A program made the position numbers and the translations under genes. Positions 38,106 to 50,210 of a stretch of 64,000 nt of DNA are shown here, piece after piece. Each line of letters starts with the position of its first letter. Within the stretch, counting starts at the first letter, position 1. The stretch spans positions 3,038,001-3,102,000 of the forward strand of contig NC_063286.1 of the NCBI RefSeq assembly GCF_910591885.1. Reading direction: 5' to 3'. Source of the DNA: Bombus terrestris (lineage: Eukaryota > Arthropoda > Insecta > Hymenoptera > Apidae). The notes under the pieces were generated by a model. The model was not told the origin of the DNA. It saw only the letters and a program-made list of their open reading frames with translations, and did no database searches.

Positions 38106-38777
38106 TTAGGTTGTCCGAAAAGTTGTTTGTTTTATTTTCAAGAAATCTCATTAGGCAATTGAACAAAACAATGCAGAAGAATCGTTAGAATAATCATCGT
38201 TGCTCGAGGCAGAGGCGTTTCTCGTGAAGAAAACGTGCAGTTCCAGGAGCTTGCGATGGAAAAGGATCTCTGATCTGTGAAAACTATTCTAAATATTAAT
38301 ACGTTCGATGCTAATAAAATCCATCTGTATTTGCCTGTCTCACCCATGGAACTGCACGTTTTCTTCACGAGAAATGCCTCTACTTTGAGCAACGATGATT
38401 CTTCTAACGATTCTTCTCCGCTGTTTTGTTCTACTGAGATATGTATAATTTTTGTGCTGGACTAGGTTAAATGCGTAGTAGAGATATTTGTATGTGGATA
38501 TCAGTGTGTGGAGATATGTGTGTGCGCGGCGACTGAAAAACAGACGAATGTAAACAGTTCAGTCGGTTAACAGTCGATGAAAGGTCGAGTATGGAAGAAA
38601 GTGCTGAGACGCGTGCAAGTGTGTATCGATGAATATTCTAGAAATCGTTTATAAAATAAATATGTGTCTACGTTAATATCAATGCCCAGTGTAAATTTAA
38701 CGTTTCTATAACAATATTTGGGCCATCAAGATCCACAATTCTCAACATGTTCAATTGCCTAATGAGATTTCTTGAAA
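38106..38777. mobile_element. Damaged mariner-type terminus with nested inverted repeats
   Basis: TTAGGTTGTCCGAAAAGTTG at 38106, preceded by TA, is a mariner-type terminus of the local MITE family. A perfect 29-bp segment follows (38136-38164, containing AATCTCATTAGGCAATTGAA) and recurs inverted at 38749-38777. Inside lies the 82-bp inverted repeat described separately. No matching right terminus is found, so the element's right end is lost or the foldback is a separate insertion. Confidence 0.55.
38164..38428. repeat. 82-bp inverted repeat with 101-base spacer
   Basis: Arms 38164-38245 and 38347-38428 are reverse complements with 8 mismatches in 82 positions and no gaps by my count. Perfect cores include GAATCGTTAGAA and TTTCTCGTGAAGAAAACGTG. 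A transcript across it would fold into a long hairpin. Confidence 0.9.
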
Positions 38778-39005
38778 CACACGAGAACTAAAAATACACC
38801 GGTTGTGTCAGTAGCACGATGTTATTTATTGTTACATAATCGCAATGGCGTGGTGTAACGTACACGTCAATGCAACAAATATATTCAAATACTTTAGTGT
38901 ATATTCTTATAAAGGTTTGAAAATTCATAATCAAATCTCCTAGAATCTAAATAATATAATCTCCATTAAAAAGAAAATACTTTTAGTCTTAGTACTCTTC
39001 GAATA

Positions 39006-39178
39006 TCAGGTCGTCGGAAAAGTTTCTTTCGTTTTATGACGAAATAATCGACGCACGTTTCTTCTTTTATTTTATTTTGTACGATCCATTTTGTTCTGTT
39101 GAGATAAACACCGCGACGTTCCACAGACTGCACGGAAACAGTTGTTTGCGAAAGAAAGACAATTTTTGGATAATCTAA
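39006..39178. mobile_element. Mariner-like MITE, 173 bp, TA duplication
   Basis: The left end TCAGGTCGTCGGAAAAGTTT and the right end ATTTTTGGATAATCTAA are inverted relatives flanked by TA (39004-39005, 39179-39180). TTTCTTTCGTTTTATGACG after the left end is the family signature. The interior GATCCATTTTGTTCTGTTGA also occurs at about 47641-47660. Confidence 0.7.
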
Positions 39179-39481
39179 TATTTTGATATTTGTCGTGGAA
39201 AATATTTATGAATATATCGTAAGTGTTGTAGGAAACGTTTTGAAATTTTATTAGCACTTTAATGAGACACGGCTATCTTAATTATATTCGTAAAATTCGG
39301 CATTAATCGGAAAATGTATGTAGAAGTTGCAAGATATTTATTACAATTTTCCTACATTTAGTAAAAAGAAAGTATAAATAATAATAATAAGTAAGTATAA
39401 AATTAGTATACAAAATTGGTAAATAGACTGTTGACATACAATCAATGTTACAGTCTCGCTAAATATTGTAGCTTGTTAATA

Positions 39482-39619
39482 TTAAATTATGCGAAAAGTT
39501 TCTTTCGTTTTATAATAAAATAATAATCGCACAATATTTTGTTTTTTAAATAACAGTAATTGAATAAAATAATATAAAAGACAAATTGTTGAAAAAAACA
39601 AACTTCTCAGACGACCTAA
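39482..39619. mobile_element. Mariner-like MITE, 138 bp, TA duplication
   Basis: The left end TTAAATTATGCGAAAAGTTT and the right end AACTTCTCAGACGACCTAA pair imperfectly and are flanked by TA at 39480-39481 and 39620-39621. The interior GAATAAAATAATATAAAAG is shared with other members. It is the shortest complete member seen. Confidence 0.7.
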
Positions 39620-39621
39620 TA

Positions 39622-41649
39622 TAATTTATAATTCATCACACAAATATCTGGATCATTTCTACAAAATGAATGCTTCCAACGAATATATAGATTTTCAAAT
39701 TCGCTGAAAATTTTACATATTGTGTTACTCGAGTCTGGTTACGGTGATTTAAACATTTCAAATCGTTTCCTACAACTCACGTAATCTAATATTCTTTCGT
39801 AAGTTACGATCTATTCGACAAACAATTTTCCGAAACTTTTGCACCAATCGTCCGGACGTATCTCGCAGCTGTTGCGAAAAGTAACGAAGAAAAGCGTATT
39901 CGAATGTTGGTGAAGATTCTGGCACGATTTTCGTGCGCCGTTGAAAAATAACGAAAATGCGGCCGGCCGTGCGACACGACGTTGCCGCGACAATTAATTT
40001 TCGGCCAGTTAAATCGCGGCCCCGGGGGCAGCCAACAGATCGAAAGTGCGTCAAAAATTGCTGCTTGTATGGACGTGTATATGCGTCACGTAGCACATCG
40101 ACCAGCTTTTTCCTTCGTTGTTATTCACCAATACAGGCGAGTTTTACATGTATCGGTGTTGTGCACGGTCGCGAACGCAATACGCTCGACAGCTCGTGAG
40201 CGACGTATTAATAGAAGCGTACTTCGACGCCGTGCGTCGTTGTTGCCGACTGTCAAGCGATATTCTAACGAGCCGTTGCCGTTGAAACGCGTCGATTTTT
40301 CAAAACCGAGAGATCACGTCGAATAGGATACACAGACTGAAGAGAAATTCTGTAACGAGTCGAAGCCGAACTGGCCGCCAGTACAGTCGCCATGTTCCGA
40401 CGGCCGTCGCAGCGCCATGTTGGCCTGCCGCCTGCGACTCACGCTCCATCAAGCAAATACGAGGCGTATTTTTCGTTTAATCAAAAATTCTGACGGAATT
40501 GTTGTGCAATTTCTGTGATTTGTAAAGCTGTGCAATGGGATAATTTTCGTGGGAAAAAGAACCATCGTTTTTGGATAAATTTTCGGGAAAAATCGTTGCC
40601 AATATCGAAGAAATGGTTTTAAAAAGACAGAAAACTTATTTTTTCTTCTTTTTTTTTTGTGAAATAAGTTTCGCCTTTTTGCAGCATATGAATTTTGTGT
40701 TCCGGTTAAACGTAAAAGGTTTGATTTATCTTGATTAGCGAATCTTGCTGGTTTTCACCGGCGAATTTGCGGAAAGAATTATTTATGTCGCGGTAGAATG
40801 TTTTTTAAAGAATATTTGTCCCCGTGTACATATTCCCCCCTCCCCCTGTTTTTTTCTCGCGAGAAAAAACACAAAAGCATTTTTTTCTATAAAGTAGGTA
40901 ATATATTTCTGGTGGAGTTAGTGGAATTATTTCGATTTATGTTTCACTCGGTTTATTTTTGATTTGTATCTCTGACTGAATAAATATAGATCTTGAAGCT
41001 TAACTACTATTTGTTGTCGCCCTCTATAGATTCGCTACGAATTCAATATGCGATCATAAATAATTCTCTTGATGTTTTATACACGTCGAGGTGGTTTGTA
41101 CAGTGGATTAATTTTTCGTGTAAATTTATTCGCTCATTAAGCTGTATCCCTTTCGGCTTTTACACGAGAACCATTTTAACCCAAATTCACGTCATATTGC
41201 TGATTATTTCGTTGCTTTAAAATGTTTCATTTAATAATCAAATTATTTTATTTCCTTTATTCCGTTTCAATTTGTTATTTAGAATCATTTTCGATCGCGC
41301 GATCTTCGAATCGTTTATCGTAATTTTTTATTTTGTCGTTGATTCGAGTAATTGTCGCGACTGCGATAAATTTCAATAACGTTATTTAATAATTAATTCT
41401 AAAGCAAAAAGACGAAAGTTAGCTGAAAATTACGCTGGTAATTTGTTTTTCCTGCACGCGACCTGGCTTAAATTTATGCGATCAAATGAAACCCAATGAA
41501 ATATCACCGGTCAAAATAAAACACGAAAGCGATGCACGAGTAATTAAATGTAACATAATTGTTTTTCCATGAAAAAATGTCCGTGCGTATGTCGCGTATT
41601 CCGACGGCCGACGCATTCGAACAAGTCCGAACGCGACGACTTGTACCCA
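39622..41649. other. Unique DNA with CpG-rich part, no gene supported
   Basis: 39800-40440 is CpG-rich. Two GCCATGTT strings (40389-40396, 40414-40421) beside GGCCGCCAG resemble clustered YY1/Pho sites. Frames of 80-114 codons overlap on both strands there. A T-rich tract lies at 40639-40661. Confidence 0.5.
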
Positions 41650-42370
41650 AACATAATTAGAACAGTAAAATAAAATTTATCAGTCACCTTACAGTAAAAA
41701 GAATCGTAATAAATACTTTCGACTTTCAGTGGAATAATTTTCCAGTAGATTCTTTGCTTCTTCTAACTTCTTCAACTTGAACAAAATATTCTACCAAAGA
41801 ACTAAATCTTATTCAGAAAATAAAAACTATCCATCAAAGATAATTAGAACAGTCAAATAAAATTTATTAAGCACCTTACAGTAAGAAGAATCATAAAAAA
41901 TGGAATAATTTTCCAGTAGATTCTTTGCTTTTTCTAATTTCTTCAATATCTACAAAATGTTTTATCAAAAAACTGAATCTTATTTAGAAAATAAAAACTA
42001 CCTATCAAAGATAATTAGAACAGTCAAATATAATTTATTAAACACCTTACAGTAAAAAGAATCATAAAAAATGGAATAATTTTCCAGTAGATTCTTTGCT
42101 TCTTCTAACTTCTTCAACTTGAACAAAATATTCTACCAAAGAACTGAATCTTATTCAGAAAATAAAAGCTGTCCATCAAAGATAATTAGAACAGTCAAGT
42201 AAAATTTATTAAACATCTTACAGTAAAAAGAATCACTTTTAATGGAATAATTTTCAAGCAAAATTCTTTGCAGTCTCTTACAACTTCTTCAACGTCTACA
42301 AAATATTCTACGAAGAAACTGAATCTTATTCAGCAAAATAAGAAGCTATCTATCGAAGATAAAGGGGACA
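41650..42370. repeat. Tandem array, about four 170-185 bp units
   Basis: Units contain ATAATTAGAACAGTCAAATA, CACCTTACAGTAAAAAGAAT, GGAATAATTTTCCAGTAGAT and TCTTATTCAGAAAATAAAA. They start near 41655, 41840, 42014 and 42184. The fourth is the most diverged. Confidence 0.9.
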
Positions 42371-44569
42371 ATATACAAAATTATTTCCACCACACAAGCA
42401 AAGCAAAGGGAGCAGATTTATGAATATCACTTTCCGAAAACCGTAATAGACTCGCGGGGTTCTCGTATTCGTTCGAGGAAGGCAAATTCGACGAACAAAA
42501 TTACAGGATGGCGTGACTATAGTTGTACGCTCTGCTAACGATAAAACAAAGGGCGATTCGATCGGAATTTATCGATGTTGCGATATTGCGTTGCTCGCGC
42601 GTTCCTCGAATCGGTCACTGATCGACCTACGATTAATTTTATTATTCGTCACGACCCGCAAAGTGGTGCAGCTTATACTCTGGCAAAAATTATTAATCGA
42701 AAACCGGGGCCACCTCGCGATACCGCGTGCCCGTGCGAAAGAAACGAGACGAGGAAGAAGAGGCGGACGACGTATTTACGAAAGCGGCCCGCGTGTACCA
42801 CGTGTGCGTCGTAAATCATTTGGCTGACTCCTCTAATTATAAGTATGACTATCGCCGCTATCGCATCGTCGTCGCGCGTAGAACGCCCCAAGCGAGACAA
42901 GCAACGGTGAACTTCTACACGATAAAACGATCCTGCAGTCTTGAGGTCGCGATACGTTCGAGAACAGACGAAGGAAGAAGAAGAAAAAAAAGCATTAGGT
43001 GGCGTAAAAAGGGCCGACAGATGAATTCCATGTTGCATGGAATCGGTTACTCGTTTACCGAGAACCAACTCCAAACGAGACCGTCTCTTAATTGACTTTT
43101 TTTCCACTTCGACATGTTCGTGAGAAGAGGCGAACTTTTTACCTTACTTTTTTTTATATCTTGCCATCGGTTGTTTCGGTTGTTGCATCCAATGCGACCG
43201 GCCACTCGAGGCAAGACTCAATTTTAGCCTCGTTTTTTCATATTCCCAGGATTATCCAGCTACTTTTTCGTACTTTTCGCCACAACTCTCCGATACTTTA
43301 AGAGAAATTCTTTCGACCAGCGAAAGTAACACACTGGACTCTGAGCATGCTGTTTCTGCGACCAGGTTTTCTGGACGGAGCTTCGAAGCAAATAGCTATA
43401 TATAAAAATAGTAAACAAAAAAACGTAACCTCGACGTACAAACATCGTACGGCTATGTCGTACCGTCACGTATCGCTACGTTTGCCTGAACCATCCCACG
43501 ACCGAAGTTTATTGTTTATTGTGAACAACGTGCCAATGTAATACTCAAAATACTGGCCAGTAAACGTTCTAAAAAGAAGAAGGCACTGTATTCTGCGGAG
43601 ATCGATACAGTAAGACGATATTGAGATGGGAACTTGAGATGGAAAATTATAATACATTATCGAAGATCTCTCTATCGCGTGAGCCACAAGTCTGGCATCG
43701 AAGTATTCGTACGCTTCTCGTCTACTTCTCAACTTGATGAAGCTGCGGCTTCTTTTATTCATAAATCCGATATTCCAGGTTCCATTGGCCGCGCGTCGGA
43801 TCCCATGGATCTCGCTTAAACTTGGCTACTTTATCGCGCTGTTCAAGGTCGCGCGATATTTCTCGCAAAGTAGCGTCGGTGAAGTGAAAAAAGAAGGGAT
43901 TTCGGTTGGGAATTAAATTTCGATCACGTGGACAACTTCGGCATTTAATAACGAACGATGATGATGGGATCGCGGGAGAAACGGTCGCCGATTGGCCGTA
44001 AAACTGACGTCGGCGACGAGATCGGCCGGAAGCAACGTGGCATGTTATCATTTGCGAATTTAAAAATATTTTCGATAACCGATATCGACGGCCACATCGC
44101 CAGGCCGCTGTCCGCTGCCGGCAGATATATCGCGAGCGCGAAAATATTACTCGTCGTACATCATGCGAGTACGTACGCGCACCCCGCGGATATCGCGACC
44201 CATTATCGATATCGCTGTGATACCTAACGCCTGAATTCTAATCGCCAGAGCCTTCGAATCCGGTCGACCAGTAGCAATTTTGACGTCTGTTGTTGGGTTC
44301 CGAAGGACGTTTTCTGTTGGACGGAGATGAAGTTTGTATAGAAATAGACGCGCGATTGATCAATGCGATGATTGATTAATTAATTAATTAAGAGTTTCTT
44401 GGAAGTAGAATCGTTTGACTTTGATTTTTATTAATCTGTTGATTTTGTTACATGAGTCGATTATGTGATTAGTATTCAATTATGGGAAACGAATGAGTTA
44501 CTGTGGTAAGTAACTCATATTAAAAATGTAACTCATATAACTCGTATAAAAAATATTAATATGTGGTAG
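42371..44569. other. Unique DNA, CpG-rich, no gene supported
   Basis: 42480-44240 is among the more CpG-rich parts of the window. Overlapping frames of 98-144 codons on both strands (for example 42673-43107 minus and 42727-43095 plus) lack recognisable domains and exclude each other. A TTAATTAA microrepeat is at about 44377-44391. Confidence 0.5.
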
Positions 44570-45975
44570 ATATTCAGATGAATCTAAAGGACAGTGTTTG
44601 AAATATTATTATTTTGCTGTACTTGTCAAATTGTGGGTTTGACCATTGAACTTTATTTAAATTGCGCTATTTAATTGCTAAGGTTTAGGAAGAATAAGAA
44701 AAATGACATTAGTGTGTTGATGTCTTTAATAGTTAAATTATAGAATTTAACTACATGCAACAATCATTATTTTGCTGTACTTTTCAACTTGTGGGTTTGA
44801 TCAGTGCTTCCTCTGAACAATTTAATTCAAAACCGCTAGAACTTTAATCTAATTGCTGAGATTTAAAATAAATAAGAAAAACGATATTAATGTGTTGATA
44901 TCTTCAACAGTTAAATTAAGAAATTTGGCTAAATGCAAAAATCATTATTTTGCTGTAGTTTTCAACTTGTGGGTTTGATCAGTACAACTTCTGAACAATT
45001 CAATTAAAGATTGTTAGAACTTCATTTAAATTGTACTATTAAATTGCTGAGATTTAAGAAGCATAAGAAAAATGACATTAGTGTGTTGATGTCTTCAACA
45101 GTTAAATTAAAAAATTTAGCTAAATGCAAAAATCATTATCTTACTGTAGTTTTCAACTTGTGGGTTTGATCAATGCCCCTTTGAACAGTTTAATTGAGGA
45201 TTGCTAGAACTTTAATCTAATTGCTGAGATTTAAGATAAATAAGAAAAATGACATTAGTGTGTTGATGTCTTTAACAGTTAAATAAAATAATTTAACTAC
45301 ATGCAAGAATCATTATTTTGCTGTAGTTTTCAACATGTGGGTTTGATCAATGAACCCCGTGAACAGTTCAATTAAAAATTGCTAGAATTTTATTTAAATT
45401 GTACTGTCTAATTACTCAGATTTAAGATGAATAAGAAAAATGACATTAGTCGTGCTGATGATAGTTAAATTTCAAAATTTAACTAAATTCAAAAACGAAT
45501 TTGAAAAAGTTACAGTTCTTATACCTAGTTTGAAGATTGTTTAAAATATCTAACGACGATTAATTTAAAATACAGTGTTTGCAATATCGTTATTTTACTG
45601 TACGTGTCAACTTGTGGGTTTGATCAGTGAACCCTGTGAACAGTGCAATTAAAACTTGCTAGAACTTTATTTAAATTGTACTGTTCAATTACTCAGATTT
45701 AAGATAAATAAGAAAAATGACACTAACGTGTTGATGTCTTCAACAGTTAAATTTAAGGATTTAACTAAATGCAAAAATTATTATTTTGCTGTTGTTTTCA
45801 ACTTGTGGGTTTGATCAGTGAACCCTGTGAACAGTTTAATTCCAAATTACCAGAACTTTAATCCAATTGCTGAGATTTAAGATGACATTAATCGGATCGA
45901 TGCCCTTAACAGTTAAACTTCAGAATTTAGCCAAACCCAAAAACGAATTTGAACAAAATTACAGTTAATTACACC
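44570..45975. repeat. Tandem array, about seven units of 155-280 bp
   Basis: Units share CATTATTTTGCTGTAGTTTT, CAACTTGTGGGTTTGATCAG, TTGCTGAGATTTAAGATAAA and GACATTAGTGTGTTGATGTC. The GTGGGTTTGA mark is near 44632, 44791, 44968, 45159, 45337, 45614 and 45806. The 45460-45590 interval contains a longer insert (AAAAACGAATTTGAAAAAGT) that recurs in the last unit at about 45940, giving a second monomer type. Confidence 0.9.
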
Positions 45976-47109
45976 CAGCTTGATCATTGTTTAAAATATA
46001 ATACAACGACGATTAATTCGCAGTACAAATATTTGAAACGCAAGGCTCGCAAGCTTCCGTCTACAGGATTTATGAAGTGCATCAAATCTGAACGCGCGGT
46101 AACGGTGAATTAATTTCAATCGTTGCCGAAGCGAGACAAACGTTTTTCCTCCACCATTTTGACCGCAACGTGCCACCAACCGAACCGATCGATACTTGTA
46201 AATAGAACGCGCGGCGAAAGGCCAAACGGACAAGCCAGCGACGCGTTCAAATTAATCCAAGATACAACGCCGATCGAATGTCAGATCGGTTGCTTATCTC
46301 ACTATCTTATTCATTTACCTCGATATTTCCACGTGATGTGTACTCGACGATCGTCGCGGCAAAGGAACCAACCAACCACGTTGCTGCGTAACAACTATAA
46401 ATCACGTTGGACACTGGAAAGCGCACTGTGCCACGATTTTTGCCACGATCGATTCGATCGATCGGGCATGAACGCGATCGAGGCGAAACGCGAAAATCAA
46501 AAGAGGCAAAACGTAGATAAAGAGCGATCGCGATCGGAAATCGGACATCCGGACGTGGAGGAATTTTGCGTAGAACTGAACCAGGTAACCGATTTTCTCG
46601 TCCAGTCGAAATGAAACCCTTCAGTCGCCGCGACCTTGAATCTCATAATTTGCTTATTCAAAGGAAATATTGCGGGGCGCGACGGCTAAGCCTTTGGGTT
46701 GTCCAGGCAGTAAATCAAAGTGCGAACAGATCAGTTGGTTCTGGTCGTTCTGCTCTCTCCATCGGTTGACGGGGGTCGCGGAAAAGGATGAGAAGAGATG
46801 CTTCGACAGGTGAAGCGAGAATCTAATTTAAACGATCGTGGCGAAGGTGGTTCGTTGCTATCGTTTGTACAGGATATTGCGACCCGACCTTTCGCCAAGG
46901 AATTTCGCTTGTGTCGCGAAACCAATTTGGAATATTTTAATTGAAACGTGTTTGGAAAATCACGCAGGGTACGTAGACTGTAGATGTTTGTGCATTTATG
47001 GCACGTTTAAGGACTGCAAGTTACGTAGAATGTACACGGTGTGGGGAAATGTAAGAAGTGAAGAGGTCTCGTGATAGTAAATAATAGAAATGGTTGAAAA
47101 ATTGTAGGA
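45976..47109. other. Unique non-coding DNA with one 163-codon frame
   Basis: The plus frame 46123-46614 is one of the longest outside repeats, but it is Arg/His/Cys-rich without a recognisable domain and runs through CGATCG-rich sequence that lacks stops. No splice pattern or paralog was seen. Confidence 0.45.
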
Positions 47110-47600
47110 ATAATGGTTTGGTAATAAAAAGAAGAAATGGCTATTTTTTGGAAGGTGGAAGAAATGTTTGCTTCTTTAATACAGTTCAGAAAAATGCTAA
47201 TTTCTATGAACATTCACAAATAAATAAATAATAAATGCAGTTTAGAAATTAAAAGAAAAATAGTTTGGTAATAAAAAGAAGAAATGGCTATTTTTTGGAA
47301 GGTGGAAGAAATCTTTGCTTCTTTAATACAGTTCAGAAAAATGCTAATCTCTATGAACATTCACAAATAAATAAATAATAAATACAGTTTAGAAATTAAA
47401 AGAAAAATAGTTTGGTAATAAAAAGAAGAAATGACTATTTTCTAAAAGATGGAAGAAACCTTTGTTTCTTTAATCGATTTCAGAAGAATACTAATTTGCA
47501 TGAACATTCACAAATAAATAAATAATAAATACAGTTTAGAAATTAAAAGAAAAATAGTCTGGCAATAAAAAGAAGAAATGGCTAGTTTTTAGCGAGTTCA
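47110..47600. repeat. Tandem array, about 3.3 units of ~150 bp
   Basis: The units share TTTGGTAATAAAAAGAAGAA, GGAAGGTGGAAGAAATSTTT, CAGTTCAGAAAAATGCTAAT and CATTCACAAATAAATAAATA. They begin near 47115, 47263, 47412 and 47559. The first two units are nearly identical. The array runs directly into a mariner-like fragment. Confidence 0.92.
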
Positions 47601-47603
47601 GAA

Positions 47604-47695
47604 AAATATTAGGTTTTATATTATTTTATCCAATTACGTCTGATCCATTTTGTTCTATCAAAATAAAGATCACAACGTTCCACAGATTAGCTTTC
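47604..47695. mobile_element. Mariner-like element fragment
   Basis: ATATTAGGTTTTATATTATT at 47606 resembles a family terminus missing its CCGAAAAG part. GATCCATTTTGTTCTATCA and AACGTTCCACAGA match the interior of 39006-39178. The right end is not found. Confidence 0.45.
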
Positions 47696-49271
47696 ATATT
47701 TCTATAACCAACCTAACCCCAATTTACAATCTGGAAACATTATGAGCTCAGAATATGCGGTTCATTAAAAATAATTAAAAATATTACGAGCTTTAATGTG
47801 TGACAAAATAAAAATTGTTTTATTTTAAAAACGAAATGATAGCACACTCTGTTAACATGTTTAAAAATTACTCAATATCTCATGATCTATCGACGATTAA
47901 AAATTACACTAACAATATTATACAAACTTTTAAGTATATGACATGGAAAAAAATTAATCGAGTCTGAAAGAAAGCAAATTCTCCAACCTAAAACAGCAAC
48001 AGTTACCATTACCAAAATTATCGAAAACAATAGGAAGAAATGGTAAAGTGATACACAACTTCTTAAAAACTGTTGAAAATCGTTATAAAAAGAATGTAAG
48101 AAATAAATTGTAAAATAAATTGAATTGCAATAAATAAAACTCAAGCATATGCCAGTCGTATTAGTCCGATTAATTTTTATTTCTTCACTGTATAAAACAT
48201 TAAACGCTCGCTATGGTATTTATACAACAAACAATAAACAATAAACAATATACGTGATATTTATCGCATAAATATGTACATTTTAATAGAAACTTTCGAA
48301 TTTTTAACATTTATCAATGCCGTTGCCTGTCCATTGGCCAATGGACTTTGGCTTTTACCATTTTCTTTTTCAACTTCTCAGTCGCCAAGTGCAACATTCT
48401 TGCTGACATTTGTAGATACGATCATATTTCTTAATTCTTAAGCCCTGCGAACGATTGTTTGCCGAGTCTGCTCAGCTGGCGTCTGCGAGAATTTTCGCAA
48501 TTTATTCGATATTAATCTTCCGTTTTCGAGACGATACCGCGGCTTTTATTATGTATAATGCAAACTCGTTTGTACCTTTCCTGCTCTATTATCATCGCAA
48601 CTTCCACTTTACTTTCAGCTTCATACTTCACTTTCAACTACGGTGTATTTAGATCGAAACGTAGCGGTCTCGCTGTCGCTCGTATTATTATCAGAACGGT
48701 GGCGTGTTATCAGCGGAGTAGCGGCGATTACGAAATTCTATAGTAAACTTTCTAATGCCGGTATTTCGTAACACGCGGCTAAGCTTTGAAGGCGGTCAGC
48801 GCCTTTTAGAAACCTAACCATCGTGTTTTAGTCACGTCAGGTCAAAGTTCAGATGAATCGACCGCCTCTCGAGAAAGCTACTTCTCTAAAATCAACAACA
48901 ACCTGATGCAACGAGATGAATCTTCCTTTCAAACGTCTCTGTTACCACACGCAACTTAAATTTCATTTTATCTTCGTGCTTCGAATTTCCTCGCAAGCGT
49001 CTTACAGAAGCTGCACTTCTTAAATAAAAATCTAACAATTTCTACCGGCTCGTTGGCAGACGTTGCAAAATAACGCTGCATGAAGCCGTATTAAATCTAT
49101 GGGATCCAACTATGGGGAACAGCGAGTAATTGGAAACTCTTCAACGGTTAAAGAAGAAATATGCAAATTGAGTGGTAGATGTAACAGAAGAATTAACAAG
49201 CACCAAAACTCACATCAGTTAGAGGGACATTAGGTTTGTAGCGGCACATTCGACTCATTGACAATGTTGTC
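47696..49271. other. Unique non-coding DNA
   Basis: AT-rich to about 48300, then mixed. Frames of 60-85 codons only. A short AACAATAAACAATA microrepeat lies near 48230-48250. Confidence 0.5.
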
Positions 49272-50063
49272 ATTTCCCTCCAGATTATTTTCTCTTTGTT
49301 AAGGTAGAGACACGGTTTTGGGAAGAAGAAAAAGTTGAAAATTTATTTACGAATTATCTGAATTTAACTGGACATAACAACGACTCGACAATCTACTCGC
49401 TCGTTTCTAATAATTTCCAATCGCTTTTCATTGCTTTTGTCTCGACTCAGACCTGAATGTCCTTCCACGCTCGCATACACTCTCACGCGTACTATTATTT
49501 ATTTATTTATTATTGCTTATGTAGCGGCACATGGGTCACAGGACAATCCAAATCGTGTTGTTGTTTTGCCTCGGAGTATCAAGGTCGTTAGGACACGTGT
49601 AACGTAAGAGTAAATAAACTCTGGAGAAAACAATGTTGCCGCTACAGGCAGCCGTCGAATGAAGACGAATTCAAATTTTCCGACTTGCCCCGACCAGTAT
49701 AAATAAACAAACGCGATCGCGAGCATGAGAGTATCTAACAGTATCTACAGTATCTGCGAGTATCTCGAGTATCTACCGAGTATTTATTCGCGATTTTATT
49801 TTGCGATTTATACGTTGTACTAACGACTCGCGTATACAGGGTGTACATTAATTTATTATTCTAAATATATTTCAACAACGAGCGACCTCGTTCTTTAAAC
49901 TTCGCGTAACAACCATCCTCTACGCATAAACCTGCGCACTTAGTCCGTGCTTTTTGGCTTTGGACGAGCTTTCGGTTTTACATCTCGTTTACCTACTACG
50001 CTTCTTATGTATCTACCTCCCCTACACTGCGTTAATTATTCAATCTCTAAAACTGTTGCAATC
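49272..50063 (-). mobile_element. 3' region of the same LINE family, copy 2 (ORF2 absent)
   Basis: This is a near-identical copy of 35133-35954 with scattered substitutions and one ~25-base deletion near 50028. It begins at the same base class on the 3' side (ATTTCCCTYCAGATTAT) and stops at ACTGTTGCAAT, just before the place where ORF2 sequence would start. It is therefore a more severely 5'-truncated insertion or a partial segmental duplication. The 69-codon minus frame at 49517-49726 is shared with copy 1 but is a fortuitous frame in the 3' region. Confidence 0.78.
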
Positions 50064-50084
50064 TTGCGAATGCGGTTGTCGTTG

Positions 50085-50210
50085 CAGTCAACGTGATAAC
50101 CTTGCATACGATGTAATCATTCATTATCATAGTACCACGGCAGAATAATTTGCTTGTAAATTCAAATTGAATTCTAAATTTACGAATTCCAAATAAAAAA
50201 GAAGAGAAAA
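50085..50210. repeat. Short dispersed repeat, member 1
   Basis: Matches 51690-51792: TAGTACCACGGCAGAATAAT, a short inverted AATTCAAATTGAATT core, then ATTCCAAATAAAAAAGAAG. The family is unidentified. Confidence 0.6.

Noticed and set aside
42673..43107. 144-codon minus frame as a membrane protein
   Set aside because: Hydrophobic stretches come from complementing a CpG-rich plus frame; two plus frames cover the same DNA and none is recognised.
46123..46614. 163-codon plus frame as a protein
   Set aside because: It lies in stop-poor CGATCG-rich DNA, has no domain or splice context, and reads like random translation.
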